This document shows, one piece after another, positions 49,401-60,938 of a DNA stretch of 64,000 nucleotides. The notes under the pieces were generated by a model, which had not been told where the DNA came from, ran no database searches, and saw only the letters and a list, made by a program, of their open reading frames with translations. Within the stretch, counting starts at the first letter, position 1; every line of letters starts with the position of its first letter. The stretch is taken from positions 5,841,001 through 5,905,000 of the forward strand of contig CM072908.1 of the NCBI GenBank assembly GCA_037013685.1, read 5' to 3'. Made by a program: the position numbers and the translations under genes. Source of the DNA: Acridotheres tristis. Its lineage: Eukaryota; Chordata; Aves; Passeriformes; Sturnidae.

Positions 49401-50727
49401 CTGCTGTGAGGGTGCAGAATGGGGCACCCCGACACTCCCAGCCCTCGTTTGGTGTTTGCTCTGGGATGCAGTAGCCGCCCTTTGCCCCATGCCCCGGGCA
49501 GGGTGTGGTGCAGGATGCTGCGCCGGGCTCTCAGTGCTGCAGCCCCGCAAAGCCAAAGAGCCCTGCCTGGGTTTGGTGCACCCTGGGCATTGACAAGGGA
49601 GGCCTTTGCTGTCCTCTCTGGAGGAGATCACTGGGTGCTGGGCTGGGTTTTGGGGTGTCTGCATTGACAGCTAGCCTATTGCCAGCTGGGAGAGACGTGG
49701 CTTCCCCGCTTTTTATTGGAAAAGAAAGCTTTCCTCCATCACAGCCTTGGTCAGGAGGCTGCACAGAGCTGGGGCAAACCAAGCAGGCTGGATTAGACCA
49801 GACAGGAGTGGCACCAAGAAAAGGTGTGGGAGCCTGCAGAAAGCTGCTGCTGCTCCATCCCCCATCACGATGATGCTCACGGCCCCGCGGATCCTGGGGC
49901 TCTGCTGTGCCCTGGCACCCAGTGCCAGCCGTGTCCCCAACGTGAGCGGTGGCACTGGGATGTTCGCGGTGTCCCGGGTGCTGGGATGGGCTGGGAGCAG
50001 CACCCAGGCTGGGCTGGGCTGTGGTGCCAGTCACTGAGCACCCTGGCACGGGATGGGACCGGGAATGTGCCAGGCTGTGCCAGCCTTGGCTGCCCCGTTC
50101 CCGGGCGTGTGGTGGCCACGGGCACGGTGTGAAGGTATAGCCTGGCTGCCCAGCACCTCTGCTGCCACTGCCTCTCTGTGCCCTGCATTTCCCAGCGCTG
50201 GTTTTGGGAACTGCCAGGTAGAAAATCACAACTGCAAAGCGAATTTCAGGCCAGGGTGTGCTGCACTCTGCGTGCGTGCATTGGGAGGCAAAACCAAAAA
50301 AACCAACTTCAACCTCTGTTTTTTTTCTTTCCAAGAGCTCCCAGTGCCTTTCTCTTTCCTGAAATATTGGTTCCAAGAAGTTTTAAGCTTATATTTTTCA
50401 TTCCTTTCAGTCTTGTGTGCAGGCGTGCCCGAGAAATAGGAGGAAAAGGGAATCGCCATTCCACGGGAAATCCCCCATTTCAGTGCAGCAGCCATTGCGA
50501 AATGCATTGAAAGCCAAAACTCAGACTTTTTCTTTTTTTAAAGAGGGGTAAAAATTTGCAGGATGTGGAAGATTTTTTATTTGGAGCATTGAAAAAAGAA
50601 TAGTCTGAAATTATTTAATTGCTTTAGAGCAGGGAGGTAGAAAAGTTATTTTCAATAATATGAAGTAAGAGAGACTAAAAATATTTAAACTATTGCAGAC
50701 CGAGTTGCATAGGTAAAAATATTGAAG

Positions 50728-51020
50728 CGGATATTTTATATATTTTATATTTTTATTTTATATTTTAATTTTATATTTTTATTTTTATTTATATTTTTCT
50801 TTCATTTTATATTTATATTTTATTTTATTTTATATTTTATATTTTATATTTTATATTTTATATTTTATATTTTATATTTTATATTTTATATTTTATATTT
50901 TATATTTTAATTTTTATATTTTATATTTTAATTTTTATTTTATATTTTAATTTTTATTTTATATTTTTAATTTTTAATTTTTATTTTATATTTTTAATTT
51001 TTAATTTTAATTTTATATTT
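50728..51020. repeat. (TATTTTA)n AT-rich minisatellite in intron 1
   Basis: The array is a 7-bp unit TATTTTA with variants containing extra T runs, almost free of G and C. It abuts AT-rich unique DNA. Confidence 0.95.
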
Positions 51021-52230
51021 TAGCACAAATTGAAGCTGAATAATAACATACGGTATATCTTTGTTAAATTGAAAGAAAATCAGACGAGCAGAAATTACCG
51101 CATTTGGAGCTCGGGTGAGGGGTAACAAAATCGTATTTTCTGTCAAAAATGGCACTTCAAACGCTGCTGCTGGGGGTCTGCTCCCTCCCAGGTGATGGCC
51201 CCAGCTCTGCCCTCTGTCCATGAGATGGGTGAGCATCCTCCCCATCACAGCACGGTGAGCTTGGAGGGATCCATGTGGGGACGTGGTGAAGCAGGGAAGG
51301 GAAATTTGGGGACATTTCCCCAGCATTTTGGGGCAGTGAGGCGAACAGCAGGTGATGGGGACGGGGTGATGTCCAGGGCAGGATGCAGAGCCCATGAGGG
51401 GATGCTCATCTTTTCCCTGTACCACGCTCTGGGGGTTTGTTCCTCCACTCAACAGCGATGGGGGAAAGCACCAGAATCCTTGGGAAAACCCTTGGCTGCA
51501 ATGGGGACCACAGGAAGGGTTCACGGGGTCCCCCCGCTAATCTCTCATTGTAATCTCATTAATTGCCTCTCTGCTCAAACGGAAAAAAAAGGTGAAAACT
51601 AATCTGCATGTTTATTCAGTGCTCCTTGCCTACTTCTCTGCAGCGATGCCGAAGTCGGGGCTGCGGGAGAAGCGAGGCACTGGAAGGGAGAGGAAATCGC
51701 CTTTTCCGTTTTAAAAAGGCTGGGGGGGTGTGTGTTCCTCGCAAGGACACGAAACAAGAGCCTTTAATCTTGTGGACTTTTGGTGGTGGAGGATGGAGAA
51801 GCTTTGGTTTAAAACGGGGAGCTGATTTAGGCTACGTTAGTGAAAAAAAAATTGGGGGGTTTAATTTTTTGATTGCTCCCCAAATGCTGATATAAAGCAA
51901 ATATTTGCATAATTTTAGGTAGGCTTATGGGGTTGTTTCTGGTGGCATCTTCGTTTCCATCCCTCTTGTATTAATAGCTTATAAAACTTCTGGAAAATCA
52001 GCCTCCAAAATTTGCAGAAAAATAACACACCTGTGCACAAAGCACACCTACTTTAGCAGGTTTTTTTTTTCATTCTCCTTGAATTCTCGTTTCCTGAAAT
52101 TGCAAGGAGTTGTTTCCAGTGACAATAAATGAGCGCCCATTTTGGTGATGGTGGAAATGGATCTGACGAAGCCAAATTTAAGTGCAGCTGAAAACCCGAT
52201 GAATTGCTTCAGGGAGGAAAAAATCCCCTT

Positions 52231-52275
52231 TTTTTTTTTTGGGTTTTTTTTTGGGGGGGGGTGTTTTTGGTTTTT
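52231..52275. repeat. T and G homopolymer cluster
   Basis: Successive runs of T, GGG, T, a run of about 9 G and T again. Low complexity only. Confidence 0.85.
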
Positions 52276-52559
52276 TTCAATTGCTGAAAGATGGTTAGCA
52301 AAATACTTTACTCAAAAAAAACGCAAACAAACAAAATAAAACAAGACAAAAAAAACCCCCAAACAAACCAGCCGTGAACCCCAGCTCCCACAGATGCTCA
52401 GGAAGGGTGGAAGCTCATCCCACACATCCCCGGCAGGACTTGGGGGAGCGCTGGTTTCATGGAGCCATCCTGACACCTCTGCTCTTTGTTCTGTGTTTTG
52501 CCTGTCCCTGCTGGCCTCACTGGCAGCCTTTGGTGCTGCCTTTATCTCCAGGGCCACAT

Positions 52560-52930
52560 CCATTCATATGATAACTCTATTCATACCCTGACAGTTTTTG
52601 ATAGTTCATTCTTCTAGCCCAGCCTGTTTGCCTGGCCAACACTCAAAATGATTCCTCTGTCACAGAGATGATTAACCCCTTCAGCCTGGCCAGTCCCGAA
52701 GGGAGAGGTTTGATAATGAACTTGTGTTACCTAAAAATGAAACAAAACCCCCCCTGTCCATCCTGCCCATGTCGGTGCGTGGCGCTCGGTGTCATAAACA
52801 ACTGTGGATTGTTGTTTAAACAATTGAAGGGTGTAACTCCTTAATGGATCAGAGCCAGGCTCGCCAATAAAGCCTAATGAAGTGTGTTTGGCCCAGGGAT
52901 AGTGTCCACAGAAATATTTGTTGTTTATCT
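52560..52930. promoter_or_regulatory. Candidate conserved noncoding element in intron 1
   Basis: This AT-richer block stands out from its surroundings. It holds a Meis-like TGACAG followed by TTTTTGAT (52589-52602), a perfect palindrome TTGTTTAAACAA with adjoining ATTGTTG and CAATTG (52812-52830), and TTAATGG and CCTAATGA words at 52842-52880. These are SOX, forkhead and homeodomain-type core words. Such words are short and common, so this is an enhancer candidate only; cross-species conservation would be the test. Confidence 0.25.
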
Positions 52931-54998
52931 GAAGACATTGGTAAAGGCAGTGCTGCTTTTAATAATCCCTTCCAAGGGCTCGTCAGCCCCAGCCTTTAAA
53001 AATCAGGCCCCTCTTTCCCTAATACAAATTTCCCTGGCTTCACCTTCCAGCCATTTGTTCTTGTTAGGCTTTTCCTGCAGGATTAAAGAGCTCATATTTT
53101 TCGGCTGTGAAAGTGGTGAATTCAACCTGTTCATCTTGCAGCCAGTGGGCACGAGCAGGCTGAGCTCTGCAAGGTTCCCTTCTGTGATTTTTCTTTACCT
53201 CCAGCCCTGGTTATCATGGTTATGCCTGTGATGTCTTCTGCTCTATGTCTAGTTTCTCGTATTTAAAATGCTTATTTAACCACTTTAGTGAGTGGTAACA
53301 GTGCTGGCTGCAGCTGGATAGATGAGCTCCATCCCAGCACCAACATGTCACAAGTTCCTGGATCTTTCCTTGGATGAAATACCTTCTGTGTTATGCACCT
53401 TCCATGCAATTATTAAGGACTTCTCTGATATTTAATTACCAGCGGTATGAAATATTCAGCCTGTCCCCTCAAACACAGTTAGTATTGGTATTTTTGTCTG
53501 TGAAAATGTTCCATTTTAGAAAGCTATTTTTAAGAGAGCAAAGGCAAAAGCCTTTAAAAGAAATTATCTTGCTTTAAAAATGTCACCAGGGTACAAACAG
53601 CTCAGCACAGTTTAGGGTGGCCAACTGGCGTGAGAGCAAAGATATCCTCAGAGAAATTCGGGAAAAAGCATCCGACAGCCTGAGAAACTGCCATGCAAAG
53701 CCCCTCCAGATAATCCAGATAAGCGAGCACATTTATAAACCCCATGTTTCCCTAGTGAGGATTCCAGAGAGGATAACACTGAAAGCTTTGCCAGCACTGC
53801 TGGGATGGGTGGGAATGGCAGAGTGGCATTTTCAGGGTGCTGCAAGGTTTGCCTTGGCTCTGATACAGGCACAGATCTCCAGTGCCAGGTGTGCCTGAGT
53901 CACTCTGGGTGGCACGGGAAGCGTGGGATAAGAAATCTCCCAAATCCCTGACAGCAGCTTACAGGTGGGGATTGAGATTCTCTGGGAAAAGGACTTGGGA
54001 CAGTGTTAGCAGCTTACCTGGCATGAATGTCCAAAAAAATGCAGGAGAGGTTGGAAAGCTTGGTGACTAAAAGTGAAAATGCATTTGTGTCTATTTTATT
54101 ATACCCAACAGATGTGGGAAAAGAGAAGAGGGAGTCAGGACCAGTGTGAGGACACTGGGACAAACCCCCCAGGACACAGGTCCCGTTTGGTGGAGTCTGT
54201 ACCACAGAGGTGTTGCTGACTGCAAGCAGAAGACATTCCTTTTGTGTTAGAAAACGTTTGTGTCATTTTTAAAGGCTGTCATGATGCTGCTTTACTGGTA
54301 CCATGAGGTGTTCAGGTTGTCCCTGGGATGTCCCCATTCAGGTTCAGGTCCATTACCTGCTCTTCAAGTTTTGGCTTTGGGGACAGAGGTCAGGGATGCC
54401 AGGAGCTGCCCTTGGGTGTTGTGGGAGTTGATAGGGTGTGTTCTCACAGGGCTGTAGCCAGATGAGAGATCAAGGAGTGGCTGTGCCAGGCGTGGGCTCC
54501 TCTCTGCTGAAGGCAGGGCTGTGTCCTTACGCTGTCCCTCGGGTTGGGGACATTGTGGTAGAAGAGACTCGTGTGACTCCCAGATGGCCAAATCCAGACC
54601 TGGGGGTACAGCTGTGCCTCCCCCAAGGGCCACAGGGACCCCAGTGCACCTTCCCCAGCCCCACCACAGTCCTGCTTCTTCCCCTGCTCACATTGGATGT
54701 TTCCACGGAATTTCTTGAATCCCTGACCTTTCTTGCCCCCCATCCCCAGAGCCTTCCCACTTCCTCCTCTGGCTTCCGTCCTGAATTCCAATGAGCCCAG
54801 TCCCCCCTGGAGCCTGAAATAGTTCCTTTCCCACTGGCTGTGGGAGCAGGGACATGGCAGAGTGGGCTCACCCTCACTCTGAGCCCTGGCCAGCCCCTCA
54901 CAGCTATCCCTGAGCCCTGGCACAGCCCGGGGGGTTCTGACATTGCCAGTTTCAGCTTGCACTGGATCCAGTGAGTGCTGCAGTGCTGGGCTGGGCAC

Positions 54999-55262
54999 CC
55001 GTACTGGGGATGGGTGCACACCTGTACTGGGACATACACCTGTACTGGGAATGGGTGCACACCTGTACTGGGAATGGGTGCACACCTGTACTGGGACATA
55101 CACCTGTACTGGGAATGGGTGCACACCTGTACTGGGAATGGGTGCACACCTGTACTGGGACATACACCCGTACTGGGAATGGGTGCACACCTGTACTGGG
55201 AATGGGTGCACACCCGTACTGGGAATGGGTGCACACCTGTACTGGGACATACACCAGTACCA
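54999..55262. repeat. Alternating 23-bp and 18-bp minisatellite in intron 1
   Basis: Units GTACTGGGAATGGGTGCACA+CCT (23 bp) and GTACTGGGACATACACCT (18 bp) alternate in a higher-order pattern over about 12-13 copies. Open frames on both strands (up to 295 codons) arise because the units lack stops. Confidence 0.95.
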
Positions 55263-56714
55263 GGGACATACCCCGGTACTTTCACACCCTGCCCACTGAT
55301 GAGTATTTATTTGGGTCTCCCACACCAGCATGCCCAGTTCTCCCAGTCTGTCTCACTGCACACAAGCATTGGGAGTCTCACAGTGAGCAGGAAACATGAC
55401 CATTTTACATCTCGATTTTCTCACCTGTAGTTTTGAGAGGGAACATCTTTTTGTTGTTTGGCTTTTGATGTGCTTCTTTTTTTTTTCTTTTTTTTTTTTT
55501 TCTGTGAAGAAAAAACCTGCCCTATAATTTCAAGGTTTTTAGCCTTAGAAATACTTTATTCAGGGTGTTTTGTTTTGTTTTGTTTCATTTTTTTGCATTA
55601 TTTCACAACACCTCAGTCCTACCACAGGTTATGCTCTTGCGCTGCACATTATCTTACATGATATCATGCAGGGGCTGGAAGGATCAGGTTGATAATTTTA
55701 TTTTTAAAACCTGAACTGAGGCTTTTTGTTAGCACTGATTGAACAAACAAGCTTTCTTCCTACATCAAAGTATTTCCTGCTCTGGGTATAGTGAAAAGGG
55801 GTGACCCTCTGGGCAGTCCTTATGGGCATTGCCGCTCCTGATGCATTACAAAATGATATAAAATTAAATACAGAAAGTTCACAGCAACAATCTGGAGGTC
55901 TGAGAAGAAATCCTGAAATGGGAATTAGGGCACAGCCAAAAAGCAGCACTGCTTTCGTTTGAAAACGTTTCTTTTTAACTTGTTTTTTTTGGTTGTTTTT
56001 GTTGGTGGGTTTTTTACTTCTTTTGGTCGGTTGGTATTTTTCTTCTCTGATTTGTTTTTGCCTTTTTTTGGTTTTATTTTGTTTGCCTTCGTTTTCCAGC
56101 CTGATTCTGACATTTCCAGAAGTGTGGAAATCCAAAATTCCTGCCAGATTTGATATTTCCTGGCTCTACCTGCAATGCTTTTGTAAACTCCTCCTTTGGG
56201 CAGCCAGTGGGTACCGAGGGCAGCTCCATCCCCTCTGCTGCTGGTCTGGCAGAGCAGTAACCCACTGCTGACCTGGATCCGTGGGGAACATCCCTGCAAA
56301 GGAAAAGGGAGAGCTGAGCTGCCCTCCAGCCATGCTGCTCCTCCCTCTGAGCCCCACCCGGGGAATAAAGGGCTATTTTTCGTTCTTTAAACATAAATAC
56401 TGTCCCAGGGATCAGGAGGGTGAAAGTGAAGCTTCCCGTCCTGTCCTCTTGCCACGTTCCAGTGCCGTAAGACACGACTTTGTGTCTCAGCTCTGCCTCC
56501 GCAGTTGGAAAGGTCACAGCAGCCTATTCATCCAGCCCTTGGATTAAAGGGTGGGACACAAATAACTGACCCACCCTGGCCCCACCTGCCCCTTCCAAGT
56601 TCTGCCCCAGATTACGATAAATGAGTGCTGGCTCTTGTTCCCCTCCCTCGCTGCCCCTGTCCCAGACTCTCCTCCCTCTGTGGATAGCCCTCCGTGTGTC
56701 ATTCCCGCACGAAG

Positions 56715-56775
56715 AGGGGCTGTGGGGCTGCTGTGGGGCTGCTGTGGGGCTGCTGTGGGGCTGCTGTGGGGCTGC
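56715..56775 (+). repeat. 11-bp G-rich tandem repeat
   Basis: CTGCTGTGGGG repeats about five times. Runs of four G separated by 7-base loops fit a canonical G-quadruplex pattern on the + strand, which is the sense strand of the gene. Confidence 0.93.
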
Positions 56776-57360
56776 TGTGGGCTCTGCAGACCTGCCTGGA
56801 GCTGTGGGGCTGAGCCTGCTGCTCTTTGGGTAGCGGGGAGCAGCCAAACTGTGCTGGTAAGAGTTTAATTATCCATGCAAGAGGCGTTGCTGCATGGGGC
56901 GAGCCTTGCTGTGAATCTTGGGAGGCTTTGAAGTTGTGATGGAGAGGAACTGAAGCCCAAGGGAACAGGGCTGCTCCCACTGACCCTTCCTCCCCACGCC
57001 TGTGCTACAAAGCCCCTGCCTAAGAGGGAGATGGTGGAGTAATTAGAGGAAGGACCACAGCGGGTTAACAATTAGTGAGGGTGCTCAGAGCCCTCTTTGG
57101 TCCCCCACTGTTCTTCCAGAGAAGGGCTGGGACTCAGCACATCCACCAGTGTCACCCCCAGGCTTGTTCCAGCACCCCACCATGAACCTGGGGTGGGCTG
57201 GGGGTGCACAGGCTCCCCTGGATACCACGAGCCCATTCCTGAGCCTGGGATGCTTGGATGGGAGAGCCCAAGGTGCTCCCACATCTCTTTGTAGGGATGC
57301 AACACATCCCTGCAGGAGCTGTGCCACCAGTGCAAGTGTTGGGAAGGCACTCACTCTTTA

Positions 57361-57812
57361 CAGATTATATAGATATAGATTATAGATACAGATACAGATA
57401 TAGATATAGATTAAATATAGATATGGCTATAGCTATAGCTATATAGATATATAGATATATAGATATATAGATATATAGATATATAGATATATAGATATAT
57501 AGATATAGATATAGCTATAGCTATAGATATAGATATAGATATCGATATAGATATAGATATAGATATGGATATAGATATAGATACAGATATAGATATAGAG
57601 ATATAGAGATACAGATAGATATATAGATATAGATATAGATATAGATACGGATATATAGATATATCTATATAGATATAAATATCTATTTATATATCTATAT
57701 ATGTATCTATTAGATATATAGATATTTATATCAATGTCTATATATTAAATATAGATATTGATATAAATATATATATAAAATAGAAATCTGCAGATACAGA
57801 GATAGATATATG
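57361..57812. repeat. (GATATA)n hexanucleotide array with ATATAG/TATATC variants
   Basis: GATATA units with 8-bp ATATAGAT and 6-bp ATAGCT variants run for about 450 bp. Near 57655-57720 the array turns to TATCTATATA on the same strand, creating inverted-repeat potential. Confidence 0.95.
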
Positions 57813-60800
57813 ACAAGAGATTTATGGTCTCAAGAAAAACACACATTCTCCTGATGCTAGTCCCAGTCTCAGCTCCCTCAGTCATCCCAAGCAGGGTTTA
57901 GAATTTGGTAGATATGGGTATGGAAAATGATACAGCTATAGATCCAAAAATAGAGATATAAATACAATATGCACATACATCATGTGCTGATTTGCACACT
58001 CCTGCCTAGTCTGTATCTGTGAGGCTGCAGTGTGCACTACTCATGCACCATCACACTGTGCAGCAGGAGGGTCTGCCTTCCGTGAGCCTCTGTGTGCAGA
58101 CCCCAGTTGTGCTGGGAAACGACCTGCTCCTCCTAGGTGCTTACATCTGAACGGGCAATCAGGCTTGACAGCTTTTCCACCAGGGCGAGAATTTCCCCTG
58201 ACACCTCCTGGTGTTTTGGCTCAATACGCCGAGGCAAGGCCAAGGCACAGAATAGGGAAACGACAAAATGGTGCTAAGGGAAACAAAATGGAGCTCAGGC
58301 TTTGAGACTGATACGTGCAGACAGTCCATAGCATCAAAGAGAATTGCCCAGCTGTAGGAGAGAGGTCTCCCAAACCAGCATATTTTCTGTAAAAAAACGT
58401 TTCAGCTGAAAGGGGTCCTTTGTGGTGGTCCTGCTCACCCTGCAGCATCGAAGGCGAGCTCTGAGCATCACCCCTGGAGGAGCAGCTCAGCCAGGAGCTC
58501 ACCTGCATGGGCACCTGTCACATGAGCTGTGGCAGGTTCCCTTCAGAGCCAGGCTGTAAGCTGGGCTGGAACCAGCTGGGTTTTGGGAGAGGGTTGGTGT
58601 CCCCACATCAGAGCATGTCACAGTGCTGCTGGGTGGACACTGGGGTGTGTGCTGTCCCAGGAGTGAACAGGAGCTCTCAGACACTCGGTGCCTTTGTGTT
58701 TGTGCAGTGCTTAAAACACAGGGCTCTGTGCACTTGGCCGAAGTGAGGGAATAAAAGAAACTTATCCCTCTTCCTGCAAAGAGGAATCTGACCACGGGTG
58801 GGATGCAAACTGATGGAAGTTGTCTGGGAACCGAAGCAACTGAAAGGAGAAGAGTCCTTCAGACATGTCTGTGAGGCTGGGTGATGAGCACACGGTCAGG
58901 GTGCTGGGATAGGGTGTAACAAGCTGGCTGCAGGTCCCACACACCGCTGGCAGATGGATGTGGGGCACAGCACACAACGTGCCCTCAGCATCATTGCTCA
59001 CATTGCAATGCTCCTGCTGGAGCCCAGCCCGTGCAGGCTCCTCCTGCTGCCTGCAGAGCATTGCTGAGCATCCCAGCGTGGGAAAGAGGGTGCAGGGACC
59101 ACGGTGGGGGGGAGAGAGGGTCTGTGAAGGCTGTCCCCTCCCTGCAACCTGCCTGCTGAGGGTCACTGGGACTGTGCTCCTGCACTGTGAACGGGGAAAC
59201 TCCCAAGCCTGGGCTCCTGCTGGGTGAATTACCCAGGGAAAATAGGCAGAAAATCTTCAGATTAACAATAACAAATAAAAATGGATTTGAGATCTCCGAG
59301 GTAATTACTGCGTGCTGAGGGCAAGGGGCCTCTTTAGCAGTGGGAGCAGCGCCGTGCAGGGAGTGGAGGGGCTTGGCCTGCTGTTGGGCCAATGGAACCA
59401 CACAAGAAACCCTGGAAATTCTTTCAAATTGTTCTGCTAACATTAATAAATGCCTCAAAAGCTCCTAATCTGCTCTGTCAGGAGCATGACGTCCGGGTGT
59501 TTCACAGCCAGCTCACGTCTCTGCTCCTCTCTCCCCCCCTCTCCTTCCCTGCCTGGTAATAGTAAATGAAAGTGGCACCCGTTCCTGGGGCTATGGGGAT
59601 CAGCCTCACGCTGAGCTCTGCCAGGACTGGAGCTGCTGTCCTGATTTGCCCTGTCCCTGATGTGACAAGTTGGTCCTGGCCACAAGACCACGGTCTCCCC
59701 TGAGCCCAGGGAGCAGCCCAGCCCTGGTGCCACAGGGATGCTGTGACAAGGTGCCTCCAGGTCCAGTGTGGTGCTCCTCAAGGGTGAGGAAAGGCAGCCG
59801 GCAAGGATGAGACCTCCTGAGGCCGTGACCTCACTGGGTGGCTTCAGAATAAAGGGAATGGGGGAAGCTGGAGGCACTGGGGGTCCCTGTGGGAGCCTGG
59901 TGCTCTGGGGGCTCTTGAGGCATCAGGGTCCTGGTGCCCACTGCACTCATTCCCAAGGCTAAGGGCACCTTGCTGGCAGCCTCCCACAAGCCTCCATCCC
60001 TCTGGAATCTGCACCACGGAGCTGGGGCTTGGGCCCCTTCCCCAGGTGCTGAGGGTTATCAGGCAAGGCAGGGCTCTCCTGTGCCTGGTGCTGTGGGATC
60101 TGGGCCTGGGGCTCAGGTGGCTCGAAGGCAGCAGTGCTGTGGCATCCTGCTTTCCTCCACTGCTGCCCCTGCTCAGGTTTCCACAGGAAGCTTCTGAGCA
60201 CATTGGAAGGCATCCTCTCCTCTGCCCCCACGCAATCTGCTCCCCTCTGCCTGCAGTTTGCCTCTGTCTCCTCTTTAAGCCGGGCTCCAGGTGGTGGCAG
60301 GGATTTGGAGGGGTTGGCTTTGATGGACTTGTCCAGTGGGGTGTCAGCCAGGACCGCGGGGAGTCTTTGTGCTGGAGCTGGGCACTGCACTGTGCAATTA
60401 CAGCAGCTGCTGGAGTGCAGACTTCAAACCAGTGATGCTGGGAGGGAGCTGAGCCTAAAGGGCTTCCAGAGGAGAAGTGTCCAGCTGAGGAATGGTGCTC
60501 CAGTTGCATCAGTCTACCCACAGTGGGACTGGTGGACAACCTGATGCTGGGAGTTTGTTTCCACAGCCCTTCCTTGCTTTGCATTCCCTCCAGCCTGCTG
60601 TTTGCAGCCTCCTCTCCTCCCAAAGGTCACACTGCTCTCAGTGCTGGGGCCAGGACTCAACTCTATCCTGAGCCACCAGCTCTGGGGAGCATCACTTGCT
60701 GCCATCCCCCAACTCCATACCTGCCCCGTATCCAGCCAGGCAGTCCCTGGTGAAAGATTGATGGGTGGGGGGCATTTTCAAGGAAGTGGCACGTGAAGAG

Positions 60801-60873
60801 GAGTGAGGGATCCTCACTCCTTGGGGATGGGGACAAAGCTTTCTAACACAGCTTTTGCTCCTGTGTTTTCCAG

Positions 60874-60938
60874 TGAACTTGCTAGACACGTCAACAATCG
60901 TGGGAGACTGGGGCTGGATGACTTACCCCTCACATGGG
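60874..60938 (+). CDS. EPHA8: Eph receptor tyrosine kinase, coding exon 2 (start of ephrin-binding domain), probable EPHA8
   Basis: This exon encodes the first beta strand of the extracellular ephrin-binding domain. The reading is VNLLDTSTIVGDWGW followed by MTYPSHG. The motif EVNLLDTSTI-x-GDWGW-x-TYP-x-HG is, from memory, closest to EPHA8. EPHA3 has LLDSKTIQGELGW, and the EphB receptors begin EETLMD. Length is exactly 65 bp, the usual size of Eph exon 2, and the phases are right: it starts with the last two bases of Val and ends after Gly, before an expected Trp in exon 3. The acceptor has a branch-like TTCTAAC (60841-60847), a pyrimidine-rich tract and CAG. The donor is GGG|GTAAGT. No stop interrupts it. 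Exon 3 is not found before the window ends, so the gene is cut by the window edge. Confidence 0.93.

Larger units (their letters stand above)
48244..60873 (+). other. EPHA8: Intron 1 of the Eph receptor gene (12,630 bp)
   Basis: This intron is bounded by GTAGGA at the 5' end and TTTTCCAG at the 3' end. A long first intron is usual for Eph receptor genes. The first kilobase continues the CpG-rich block. After that it holds simple repeats: a 7-bp AT array (50728-51020), T/G homopolymers (52231-52275), a minisatellite (54999-55262), a G-rich 11-bp array (56715-56775) and a hexanucleotide AT array (57361-57812). I recognise no CR1 or LTR in it. A block at 52560-52930 has closely spaced homeodomain, SOX/FOX and Meis-like words and could be an enhancer. 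No further coding exon is recognised. Confidence 0.85.

Noticed and set aside
49870..49945. Signal-peptide-like start MMLTAPRILGLCCAL followed by a GTGAGC donor, as an alternative Eph exon 1
   Set aside because: The donor after CCC-AAC is phase 0 and cannot join the phase-1 exon 2 in frame.
54444..55430. Frames up to 295 codons around 55 kb
   Set aside because: They read through the 23/18-bp minisatellite and contain no domain.
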